64,000 nt of DNA from Candidatus Pollutiaquabacter sp. (lineage in GTDB: Bacteria; Bacteroidota; Bacteroidia; AKYH767-A; 2013-40CM-41-45). A program made the position numbers and the translations under genes. The DNA is taken from contig CANIAS010000006.1 of assembly GCA_947465495.1 (NCBI GenBank), positions 1-64,000 of the forward strand, given 5' to 3'. The notes under the pieces were generated by a model. That model was given only the letters and a program-made list of their open reading frames with translations, was not told where the DNA came from and made no database searches. Shown piece by piece: positions 41,820 to 49,131 of this stretch (its first letter is position 1; every line of letters begins with the position of its first letter).

Positions 41820-43469
41820 TGATAAATACTTGGCAACAATTGGCATTCTTCGTCCACTTCCGAATGCTTTTGGCGACACACGTAGAATGGGAGCTGTTTG
41901 ATGGCGTTTATATTCGTTGGTGTTTACCATTTTTAAAACACGTCGAACCAGTGATTCATCGAACCCCATAGCCAACAGGTCATCCGGACCTTTACGTTGT
42001 TCGATGTATTGATAAAGAAGCGTATCAAGGATTTCATAATCAGGCAACGAGTCGGAGTCCTTTTGGTCGGGCCTTAACTCAGCCGATGGAGCTTTGGTGA
42101 TGATGTTAGTAGGTATTATCTCTTGTTCCCGATTGATGTACTTTACGAGTTCGTAAACTTCAGTTTTATAAACATCGCCAATGACGGAAAGCCCCCCGCA
42201 CATATCGCCGTACAATGTCCCGTAGCCGACGGCCATTTCGCTTTTGTTGGTCGTATTGAGCAGGATGGAACCAAACTTATTCGATTGAGCCATCAGTAAA
42301 ATACCTCGTGTCCTTGCTTGCAGATTCTCTTCGGTGATGTTGGCAGGAAGTCCTTCAAAGGCGGGGGAAAGGGCAGATAAGAAGCTATCAAAAACCGGCT
42401 CGATGGGAATGATTTCAGATTCAACACCGAGGGTATTCACCAGTTGTACAGAGTCGTCAATAGAACCTGACGAGGAGTAGCGAGACGGCATCAACAGGAC
42501 CTTGACATTCTGCGGTCCAAGTGCTTTGGCTGCAAGGTAAGTAACGACAGCAGAGTCGATGCCTCCCGAAAGTCCTAGGATGGCTTTCTTGAATTGTTGT
42601 TTGCTGAAATAATCAGAAATGCCAAGAATCAATGCGTCGTGTATGCTTTGATATTTATTGGTGATACTTGGTGTTGATGGAGTGCCCTTTGCCACGTGTA
42701 GGTCACCGTTGGTGAATTCAACCAGGGATAATGATTCTTCAAAAGAAACGGCTTCAGTAATCACGTGGCCACTGCGATTAAAGGCCAGCGATCCGCCGTC
42801 AAAAATTAGTTCGGTTTGTGCGCCAACATGATTTACGTACACCAATGGAAGCTTGTACTTATGTATGTTTTTTTGAAGAATGGATTTTCGTTGCGCGGCG
42901 TGTGCATAATCGAAAGGAGATGCGGCGATGTTGATGATGATCGACGGGTTTTCCTGAATCAATTCATCCATCGGACAACTGGTGTAAAGCGGATCGTCGT
43001 CAATGTTCCAAAGGTCTTCACAAATCGTCAAGGCTATTTTTTCAGACCCGATGGTTACGCAGTGAAAATTTCGGTTTGGTTCAAAATAACGATACTCATC
43101 AAAAATGTCGTAGGTGGGAAGGAGGGCTTTGTGAATCGTATCGGTGATTTTTCCGTTTTGCAATACACACGCCGAGTTGTAGAGGTTTTTCCCTTCCTTT
43201 TTAGGATTCACCGTTGGTAAGCCAACAATTGCTGCGATACCGGTGCATTCGAGGGCTAATTTTTCAACGGAAGCGTGACATTTTTCAATGAAGTGTGAGA
43301 ACTCCAGAAAGTCGCGCGGCGGATAAGCACAGGTGGATAGTTCAGCGAATACAATAAGATCGACACCGGCAGTTTTCGCGGTCCGTAACTGTTGAAGCAT
43401 CTTATTGGTGTTCTGCTCGAAGTCACCAATAATGTAATTCAGTTGGGCTAGTGCGATTTTCATGGACAT
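41817..43469 (-). CDS. nadE: Glutamine-dependent NAD+ synthase
   Basis: NadE makes NAD+ from deamido-NAD+ with glutamine as nitrogen source. At 550 residues it joins an N-terminal nitrilase-type glutaminase to a C-terminal synthetase. In the glutaminase, the Glu lies in FAELSTCAYPPRDFL, the Lys in HKALLPTYDIFDEYRYF and the Cys in LTICEDLWN. In the synthetase, the ATP P-loop is LGLSGGIDSAVV (about 297-308) and MAVGYGTLYGDMCGG follows. Met1 (MSMKIALAQLNY) sits directly after a terminator T-run of the upstream gene; Met3 could also be the start. In other gliding Bacteroidota nadE also lies near gldB and gldC. Confidence 0.96.
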   Translation of the reverse strand: MSMKIALAQLNYIIGDFEQNTNKMLQQLRTAKTAGVDLIVFAELSTCAYPPRDFLEFSHFIEKCHASVEKLALECTGIAAIVGLPTVNPKKEGKNLYNSACVLQNGKITDTIHKALLPTYDIFDEYRYFEPNRNFHCVTIGSEKIALTICEDLWNIDDDPLYTSCPMDELIQENPSIIINIAASPFDYAHAAQRKSILQKNIHKYKLPLVYVNHVGAQTELIFDGGSLAFNRSGHVITEAVSFEESLSLVEFTNGDLHVAKGTPSTPSITNKYQSIHDALILGISDYFSKQQFKKAILGLSGGIDSAVVTYLAAKALGPQNVKVLLMPSRYSSSGSIDDSVQLVNTLGVESEIIPIEPVFDSFLSALSPAFEGLPANITEENLQARTRGILLMAQSNKFGSILLNTTNKSEMAVGYGTLYGDMCGGLSVIGDVYKTEVYELVKYINREQEIIPTNIITKAPSAELRPDQKDSDSLPDYEILDTLLYQYIEQRKGPDDLLAMGFDESLVRRVLKMVNTNEYKRHQTAPILRVSPKAFGSGRRMPIVAKYLS

Positions 43470-43470
43470 A

Positions 43471-43500
43471 AAAAAACCGTATGGCTGGTGGCCATACGGT
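43471..43500 (-). terminator. Terminator of the PorT-like gene
   Basis: On the minus strand ACCGTATGGC-cacca-GCCATACGGT is a 10-bp stem followed by six T, ending just before the nadE ATG. nadE must therefore have its own initiation signal very close by, or depend on read-through. Confidence 0.85.
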
Positions 43501-43525
43501 CGTAAAGGTACAATCTTCCGGAAAT

Positions 43526-44257
43526 CTAGAAGAGGATGCCGACCATCAATCCTAATTGATTGGCGAAAAGTTTGCTGTTTTGTAAGAGAGCATCGTCTGC
43601 ATTCTTATCAGAGATGGTGAGGAAGCCGTTGTTGAAGGTGATTCCGGAGATCAGGTTAGTGGTGCCGGAAAGGTTGTATTCGATACCTGCACCAATAATC
43701 ATGCTCATATTAAAGAAATTAATATCGTTGTTAGTGTCGTCTTTGCTAACGTCTGTAGTTGTGGTGTTATTAAAACCAGGATATTGCGTCTGTGTAGAAT
43801 AAGATCCTTCGTTATAGGCGTTGAAGTTAAAGCCCGGGGCCACACCTACTTGCAGGTAGTACTTTATAAGCCCAATTTGGTTGGTTTTTAAACGCAGGGT
43901 GAGAGGCACTTCAATGTATCGTATTTTTGATTTTTCCTCGTAAACCGTGGTGACAGTTGTGCTGTCGTTCGGCTTACTGGAAGTTTGTTTTTTCAATTGC
44001 CCTCCTTTGTAGCTGATGTCGATACCTGTAGAAAAAGCGTAGTTGTTTGCAAACTTGAAGTCGGCAATGAAACCGTACGAGCAACGTAATAACATGCCAT
44101 CGCTCTCCACATTGGAGTTTCCGCTACGTAGCCAGCATAATGCCGGGTTTATTTTCATGCCAAAGTGGAAGGCGGGATCTACATCTTGGCTGGTAGCTTG
44201 CGCGAAGGTTGAAATGTAACTGAGGGTAAGGATGCTAATTAGGAATATCTTTTTCAT
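43526..44257 (-). CDS. PorT-like outer-membrane beta-barrel protein
   Basis: The 243-residue protein has a signal peptide (MKKIFLISILTLSYISTFAQ) and the strand pattern of the PorT/OMP_b-brl_2 family (PF13568). Typical pieces are FHFGMKINPALCWLRSG, GFIADFKFANNYAFSTGIDIS (quoted in part), KIRYIEVPLTLRLKTN and QVGVAPGFNFNAY. It ends in aromatic Phe (GLMVGILF), the barrel signal. PorT proper is a T9SS component, but this family has many paralogues, so a T9SS role is possible but not shown. It is divergent from gldB with 23 bp between the start codons. A minus-strand TATCATTG box (44279-44286) may be its promoter. Confidence 0.85.
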   Translation of the reverse strand: MKKIFLISILTLSYISTFAQATSQDVDPAFHFGMKINPALCWLRSGNSNVESDGMLLRCSYGFIADFKFANNYAFSTGIDISYKGGQLKKQTSSKPNDSTTVTTVYEEKSKIRYIEVPLTLRLKTNQIGLIKYYLQVGVAPGFNFNAYNEGSYSTQTQYPGFNNTTTTDVSKDDTNNDINFFNMSMIIGAGIEYNLSGTTNLISGITFNNGFLTISDKNADDALLQNSKLFANQLGLMVGILF

Positions 44258-44280
44258 CTTTGCATGGTTTTGTTACCGCA

Positions 44281-45324
44281 ATGATACTAATTAATCGCTC
44301 GAAAATTCCTTTTGTCGCTGGCATCTTGTTGGCTGCGATCACCACGTTATTAACAGGTTGTGGGGGCCGAGAAAAGGACGCCACCGTGGGGGAGGTAAAA
44401 GCGGTTGATGTTTCGGTGAAACGTTTTGAGCAAGATCTTTTTAGTGATAGTCTATTGCATGGTTCACGACATGCTTTTCTGAGAAAAAAGTATGGTTCTT
44501 TCTACGATATTTTTGTTTGGCAACTGACACGATTGGGTGATCGGGATTCTATTCGTATCGATGAGAATCTTCAGGCCTTCGTCAGCGATACCAGTTTCAT
44601 GGCTGTTTATGCAGCCACTCAAAGTAAGTACCAGGATTTTACAGACTATGCTATACGACTTTCGGCTGCTTTCAAACGTTATGAGAAGGCTTTCCCAGGT
44701 AAAACGATTCCGCAACTGCTCACTACGATTTCGGTATTTTCATATCCAGTGATTTGTGATTCACAACATTTAGCGATTGGACTAGACATGTATTTGAATC
44801 CCGGCTCGCGATTTTATCCTACGTTGGAGCCGCCATTGCCTGCATATTTGATGCGGAGGATGCGGGCGGAGTACATCGTTTCAGATGGTATTAAAGGATG
44901 GTTGCAGAGTGATTATGCCGCGGATGAGGCTCAATCTGATTTATTGCAAATGATGGTCTCAGCCGGTCGTGTTCAGTTTTGTCTGAAAGAACTGCTTCCT
45001 GAAGAGGCTGATACCTTGCGATCTGGATTTACAGAAGAGCAAATGATATGGTGTGAAGAAAACGAAGGGAAAGTATGGAGCTATTTCATCGAAAGTCAGT
45101 TGCTGTACAACAAAGACATGAATACGATGATGAAATATGTGGGAGAAGGTCCGACCACGAGTGGATTTCCCAAAGAATCTCCAGGCAATCTGGGTCAATT
45201 CATCGGGTACAAGATTGTACAGGCGTATATGAACAATCATCCAAAATGTACCTTGCAGGAGTTAATGGGAATGACAGACCTGCATCGACTGTTTCTCGAA
45301 TCGCGCTATAAGCCCAAGCGTTAA
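44281..45324 (+). CDS. gldB: Gliding motility lipoprotein GldB
   Basis: GldB is a lipoprotein required for gliding in Flavobacterium; its biochemical role is not known. The protein of about 347 residues has a lipobox (LAAITTLLTGC). Family features are VSVKRFEQDLF near the mature start, RKKYGSFYDIFVWQL, IPQLLTTISVFSYPVICDSQHLAIGLDMYLN (quoted in part) and CEENEGKVWSYFIE. The track start is a TTG; the ATG at 44281 fits the signal peptide. It is followed by gldC after 9 bp. Confidence 0.9.
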   Translation: MILINRSKIPFVAGILLAAITTLLTGCGGREKDATVGEVKAVDVSVKRFEQDLFSDSLLHGSRHAFLRKKYGSFYDIFVWQLTRLGDRDSIRIDENLQAFVSDTSFMAVYAATQSKYQDFTDYAIRLSAAFKRYEKAFPGKTIPQLLTTISVFSYPVICDSQHLAIGLDMYLNPGSRFYPTLEPPLPAYLMRRMRAEYIVSDGIKGWLQSDYAADEAQSDLLQMMVSAGRVQFCLKELLPEEADTLRSGFTEEQMIWCEENEGKVWSYFIESQLLYNKDMNTMMKYVGEGPTTSGFPKESPGNLGQFIGYKIVQAYMNNHPKCTLQELMGMTDLHRLFLESRYKPKR

Positions 45325-45333
45325 TACCTAGTT

Positions 45334-45672
45334 ATGAAGACTTCAGAAATAAAATTTACGGTAACAGTGGATGACGAATTGATCCCGGAAGTCATTCAAT
45401 GGGAAGCGTCCGACAGTGGATTAAGCGGGAAGCGGCCGTGTAAAGCCACGTTGCTTTCGTTGTGGGATCCAACGGAAAACACAACTATGCGCATTGATCT
45501 GTGGACTAAAGAAATGCCTGTGGAAGACATGAAGCGATTCTTCTTTGAGAATTTTGCTTCCCTGGCCGACACGTATTTGCGTGCCACGAATGACGAAGAA
45601 GGAGCTAAGATGGTTCGTAAATTTTCGGATGATTTTGCTCGCGCTACAGGGTTGAAAGGTGAGAAGCGTTAA
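45334..45672 (+). CDS. gldC: Gliding motility protein GldC
   Basis: The 112-residue protein matches GldC in length and sequence: SEIKFTVTVDDELIPEVIQWEASDSG, DLWTKEMPVEDMKRFF and the C-terminal FSDDFARATGLKGEKR (all quoted in part). It has no signal peptide. GldC is associated with GldB and helps gliding efficiency; its mechanism is unknown. Its TAA stop directly touches the stop codon of the convergent engB gene with no spacer. Confidence 0.92.
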   Translation: MKTSEIKFTVTVDDELIPEVIQWEASDSGLSGKRPCKATLLSLWDPTENTTMRIDLWTKEMPVEDMKRFFFENFASLADTYLRATNDEEGAKMVRKFSDDFARATGLKGEKR

Positions 45673-46290
45673 TCAGAATTTTCCAGCGGGCTTCTGGAAT
45701 ATTTTATTGCTTTCTTCGATAAAGAACAATAGTTCGTCGCGACCGGTTTTGTGGTCGGCGGATGTCAAGAAAAGCTGAGGAAGTTCCTCCCAGGTTTCGC
45801 GTAATGTTTTTTTGTAAGCCTCCACCGATCGTACAACTTGTTGTCGCGATATTTTGTCGCATTTCGTAAAAACGATCACGAATGGAATGCGATTACCTCC
45901 GAGCCAGTTGATGAACTCAAGGTCTGATTTTTGAGGGAGATGTCGTACGTCAACTAGCATGAAGACATTCATGAGATTGTCTCGCTTCATCATGTAATCG
46001 CGGATCATCTTTTGCCACTTGATGCGTTCGGTCCAGGAGACTTTAGCGTATCCAAATCCCGGAAGGTCAACGAGGTACCACTGCTTATTGATTAGGAAGT
46101 GGTTAATCAATTGCGTTTTACCAGGATTAGCAGAGGTCTTGGCCAGCGAGTTGTGGCCAGTAATCATGTTAATCAATGATGACTTTCCTACGTTTGATCG
46201 TCCGATAAAAGCATATTCCGGCAGTGCCGGTTCAGGGCATCCCTCGAAAGATGGATTGCTAATGACAAAAGATGCTTCGCGGATGATCAT
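45673..46290 (-). CDS. engB: Ribosome-biogenesis GTPase YihA/EngB
   Basis: This TRAFAC GTPase of the EngB family acts in large ribosomal subunit assembly. In 205 residues it has the P-loop GRSNVGKSSLINMI (about 31-44), the switch I Thr region (TSANPGKTQLINHFL), the G3 motif DLPGFGYAKV, the G4 motif TKCDK and a C-terminal G5-like TSADHKTG. Family length is 200-210. The hydrolase gene upstream lies 53 bp away on the same strand. Confidence 0.96.
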   Translation of the reverse strand: MIIREASFVISNPSFEGCPEPALPEYAFIGRSNVGKSSLINMITGHNSLAKTSANPGKTQLINHFLINKQWYLVDLPGFGYAKVSWTERIKWQKMIRDYMMKRDNLMNVFMLVDVRHLPQKSDLEFINWLGGNRIPFVIVFTKCDKISRQQVVRSVEAYKKTLRETWEELPQLFLTSADHKTGRDELLFFIEESNKIFQKPAGKF

Positions 46291-46343
46291 AAAACGGACG
46301 GCAGTTGGTTGCCGAGAAGGTAAACGTAATTCCTGTAAACAGG

Positions 46344-47117
46344 TTAAACAACAGATGCGCCGAATTGTTTCGTCAGCCAGTCACTTAATAGACGATTGAA
46401 CTGATCGGGTTGCTCCATCATCGGAGCGTGACCACATTGGTCGATCCAGTATAAGCTACTGTTAGGCAATAAGCGATTGAATTCCTCGGCAACATCAGGA
46501 GGTGTGACGGTGTCTTGTTTGCCCCATATTAAACATGCCGGCCACTTCATGTCCTGCAAATCTTCGCTCATGTTGTGTCGAATGGCTGATTTTGCAAGTG
46601 AAAGAATTCGAATGAGTTTTCCTTTGTCGTTGACAATCCCATACACTTCATCGACCAGTTCTTTGGTAGCCGTTTGTGGATCGTAGAAGGTGTATTCTAC
46701 TTTGGTCTTGATGTAGTTGTAGTCTTCTCGCTTGGGGAAAGTGCCGCCCATTGCATTTTCGTAAAGCCCGGAGCTTCCGGTGAGGACAATACCTTTTACG
46801 TTTTCAGGGTGACGTTTTACGTAAACGAGTGTCACGTGGCCACCGAGTGAATTGCCAACAAAGATGATATCCTTTAATGCTTTAAAGGTGACGAAGTCGT
46901 AAACAAATTCAGCGAGTGCTTTCACGTTTGTGTTAAGAACCGGAAGTGTGTAGATCGGCATCAGCGGAATAATAACACGGTAGTTGGGTGAGAAGTGATT
47001 GACTACATCCATCCAGTTGCTCAACGCACCAAATAATCCGTGTAAAAGTATCAGCGGTTGTCCGCTTCCTTCTTCTATGTATTGAAAGTCGCCTTCCGAC
47101 TTGATCTCGTATCCCAT
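46344..47117 (-). CDS. Alpha/beta-fold hydrolase
   Basis: The protein of about 257 residues shows the triad of a serine hydrolase: nucleophile Ser in GNSLGGHVTLVYV (about 89-101), Asp in WGKQDTVTPPD (about 200), and His in DQCGHAPMMEQP (about 230). LLHGLFGALSNWMDV supplies the oxyanion-hole region. The substrate is unknown; it may be an esterase or a C-C hydrolase of the MhpC group. The start at 47117 is supported by a perfect -7 box at 47145-47152, which excludes the track's TTG start. It lies between engB and mraZ. Confidence 0.9.
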   Translation of the reverse strand: MGYEIKSEGDFQYIEEGSGQPLILLHGLFGALSNWMDVVNHFSPNYRVIIPLMPIYTLPVLNTNVKALAEFVYDFVTFKALKDIIFVGNSLGGHVTLVYVKRHPENVKGIVLTGSSGLYENAMGGTFPKREDYNYIKTKVEYTFYDPQTATKELVDEVYGIVNDKGKLIRILSLAKSAIRHNMSEDLQDMKWPACLIWGKQDTVTPPDVAEEFNRLLPNSSLYWIDQCGHAPMMEQPDQFNRLLSDWLTKQFGASVV

Positions 47118-47144
47118 ACAGGAGTTTTTCTCAAAATTAAGTAA

Positions 47145-47152
47145 CAAAGGTA
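47145..47152 (-). promoter_or_regulatory. -7 box of the hydrolase-engB unit
   Basis: TACCTTTG on the minus strand fully matches TAnnTTTG, about 30 bp upstream of the ATG at 47117. A TTTAC about 20 bp further up is a weak -33 match. Confidence 0.6.
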
Positions 47153-47250
47153 CGCGACTTTTCTGGCTTGTGTAAAGAAGTGCGCGTACAGCGTGGTAAA
47201 GATGGGTGAATCAACAAGGCCTTAAACAGCCCAAAAACCAAAAGTTTTCA

Positions 47251-47298
47251 ACAAAGTGGGAGAAAGTGGTAGGAAGTGGTAAAAAAAGGATTACTTTA
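47251..47298 (+). promoter_or_regulatory. MraZ-type operator (three 10-bp tandem repeats) and promoter of the dcw cluster
   Basis: acaAAGTGGG, agaAAGTGGT and aggAAGTGGT stand in tandem with an exact 10-bp period (47251-47280), followed by a -7-like TACTTTAG (47292-47299, one mismatch). In E. coli MraZ binds three TGGGN repeats spaced by 5 nt (a 10-bp period) at its own promoter, and in Mollicutes it binds AAAGTG-type repeats. The match in motif, spacing and place is very good. I infer MraZ autoregulation of this cluster. Confidence 0.85.
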
Positions 47299-47320
47299 GC
47301 ACCACTTAAGAAACAGCAGA

Positions 47321-47785
47321 ATGGCGGGTTTTATCGGAGAATTTCCGTGTACAGTGGATGACAAGGGTCGCTTCCTGCTTCCGTCGGGCCTGAAGAAACA
47401 GGTACCGGCGAAAGAGCAGAAGCGTTTTGTGGTCCATCGCGGTTTTGATAAACACCTGGTGATGTACACTCGTAAAGAGTGGGAGCGAATTTCTGCTGAA
47501 GTGAATTCATTAAATCTTTATGTGCGTAAGAACTTGGAGTTCGTGCGCAAATTCAATCGCGGTGCTTCTGATGTTGAGCTTGACGGTACGAATCGTTTGC
47601 TGTTGCCAAAGACGTTGACGGAATATGCCGGAATCAAAAAGGATATCATCTTATTCGCCTTCGGAACCCGGATCGAGATTTGGTCGGAAGAGGAATATCA
47701 GCGCATGATGAAAGATGATGGCGATGGATTTGCCAAGCTGGCTGAAGATGTGATGGGAGGAGCTAAAAAAAATGACGAAGAGTAA
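47321..47785 (+). CDS. mraZ: Transcriptional regulator MraZ
   Basis: MraZ is a DNA-binding repressor (in some species an activator) of the dcw cluster. In 154 residues it has two SpoVT/AbrB-like halves, each with the DxxxR signature: DDKGRFLLPSGLK (about 13-25) and DGTNRLLLPKTL (about 88-99). The first residues GFIGEFPCTVDDKGR fit the family. It overlaps rsmH by 14 bp. Three tandem repeats that look like its own operator lie 40-70 bp upstream. Confidence 0.96.
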   Translation: MAGFIGEFPCTVDDKGRFLLPSGLKKQVPAKEQKRFVVHRGFDKHLVMYTRKEWERISAEVNSLNLYVRKNLEFVRKFNRGASDVELDGTNRLLLPKTLTEYAGIKKDIILFAFGTRIEIWSEEEYQRMMKDDGDGFAKLAEDVMGGAKKNDEE

Positions 47786-48683
47786 TTATCACGATCCGGT
47801 TTTGCTCCGGGAAAGTGTTGATGCACTCGAAATCATAGAGAATGGCGTTTATGTGGACGTCACCATGGGAGGAGGAGGTCATACGCGGGAAATTCTGCGT
47901 CGACTGGGAGTAGAGGGAACGTTGTTTGGTTTCGATCAGGATGAAGAGGCGGGAGCTAATGCTCCCGATGACAAGCGTTTTACCTGGATTCGTCATAATT
48001 ACCGGTACCTGAAGCATTTCATGAGTTTTTACGAAAAGATGCCGGTACATGGAATCCTTGCGGATCTCGGCGTTTCGTCGCATCAGTTTGACATTGCGGA
48101 TCGTGGGTTTTCCATCCGCTTTGATGGACCATTAGACATGCGCATGAATCGTGCTTCGCAGGTATCTGCTTCCACGGTGGTTAATACCTATAACCAGGAA
48201 GAGTTGATGAGGGTTTTTAGGGACTATGCAGAGTTGCGAAATGCACGTGAATTATCGCTGAGAATTGTTGCTGCACGCGCAGAAACGCAGTTCTCGACCA
48301 CCACACAGTTGCGAGAAATAGCGCAGCCCATCGCTGAGCGTGGTAACGAAGCACAATACATGGCTCGCATCTTTCAGGCACTTCGAATTGAAGTGAATGA
48401 TGAGTTGTCAGCCTTGAAAGAAATGTTGCAGCGGGCTGCTGAAGTGTTAGCTCCAGGTGGACGATTGGTAGTGATTTCGTATCACTCATTAGAAGACAGA
48501 CTGGTCAAGAATTTTATTGCTCACGGCAAATTCGAAGGCGAAGCAGAGAAGGATATTTTCGGAAATACAGCAGCTGTTCCGTTGAAAGCCGTAGTTAAGA
48601 AACCCGTGGAGCCCACACACGAAGAAATTGCACGCAACCCGCGTGCCCGCAGTGCAAAAATGAGAATAGCTGAAAAGCGCTAA
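47772..48683 (+). CDS. rsmH: 16S rRNA (cytosine-1402-N4) methyltransferase RsmH
   Basis: RsmH (MraW) methylates C1402 of 16S rRNA in the ribosomal P site. The 303 residues are family length. Motifs: YHDPVLLRESVDAL at the start, the SAM-binding VDVTMGGGGHTREIL (about 29-43), GILADLGVSSHQFD (about 95-108), FRDYAELRNARELS, and the C-terminal VISYHSLEDRLVKNF and RNPRARSAKMRIAEK. The ATG lies within the 3' end of mraZ. Confidence 0.97.
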   Translation: MTKSNYHDPVLLRESVDALEIIENGVYVDVTMGGGGHTREILRRLGVEGTLFGFDQDEEAGANAPDDKRFTWIRHNYRYLKHFMSFYEKMPVHGILADLGVSSHQFDIADRGFSIRFDGPLDMRMNRASQVSASTVVNTYNQEELMRVFRDYAELRNARELSLRIVAARAETQFSTTTQLREIAQPIAERGNEAQYMARIFQALRIEVNDELSALKEMLQRAAEVLAPGGRLVVISYHSLEDRLVKNFIAHGKFEGEAEKDIFGNTAAVPLKAVVKKPVEPTHEEIARNPRARSAKMRIAEKR

Positions 48684-48690
48684 TTACACT

Positions 48691-49125
48691 ATGTCGCAAA
48701 AAAAAGTGAAGGAGTCAGCGGAAAATGAAGTCGTCGATGTGGCGGCAGAGTCAGCCGCTGAGACGCAGCCCAAACGCAGGTCGTCACGACCAGCGCGTGG
48801 TTTCGTGAAATTCATCAATGTGTTCGATTGGTTCGATAAGAATCACTTTGCGAACAACATGCCGTTCATCCTGTTCTTGACCATGCTCGTAATCGGATAT
48901 ATCGCGAACAGTTATAATGCGGAACGCATCATTCGTAACATCGACAAGACGAAGGTGGAACTTAAAGAAAAGAACGCCGAGTTTATTTCTACACGTTCCC
49001 AATTGATGTTTAAAAGTAAGCAGTCAGAAGTGGCTCGTGCCGTTGCTGCTACCGGAGTATTTGAAAGCAAAGAGCCGCCTAAGAAACTGTTCGTTGTGGA
49101 AACAAAAGAAAATAAGCAGGACTAA
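48691..49125 (+). CDS. FtsL-like cell-division protein
   Basis: At the ftsL position of the dcw cluster, this 144-residue protein has a cytoplasmic basic tail, one membrane helix (about 56-76, NNMPFILFLTMLVIGYIA quoted in part) and a short periplasmic coiled coil (IIRNIDKTKVELKEKNAEFIS). That is the FtsL plan, in the Bacteroidota-specific FtsL family. It should assemble with the divisome and PBP3. The assignment rests on layout and position, since FtsL sequences diverge strongly. Confidence 0.88.
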   Translation: MSQKKVKESAENEVVDVAAESAAETQPKRRSSRPARGFVKFINVFDWFDKNHFANNMPFILFLTMLVIGYIANSYNAERIIRNIDKTKVELKEKNAEFISTRSQLMFKSKQSEVARAVAATGVFESKEPPKKLFVVETKENKQD

Positions 49126-49131
49126 TAAAGC

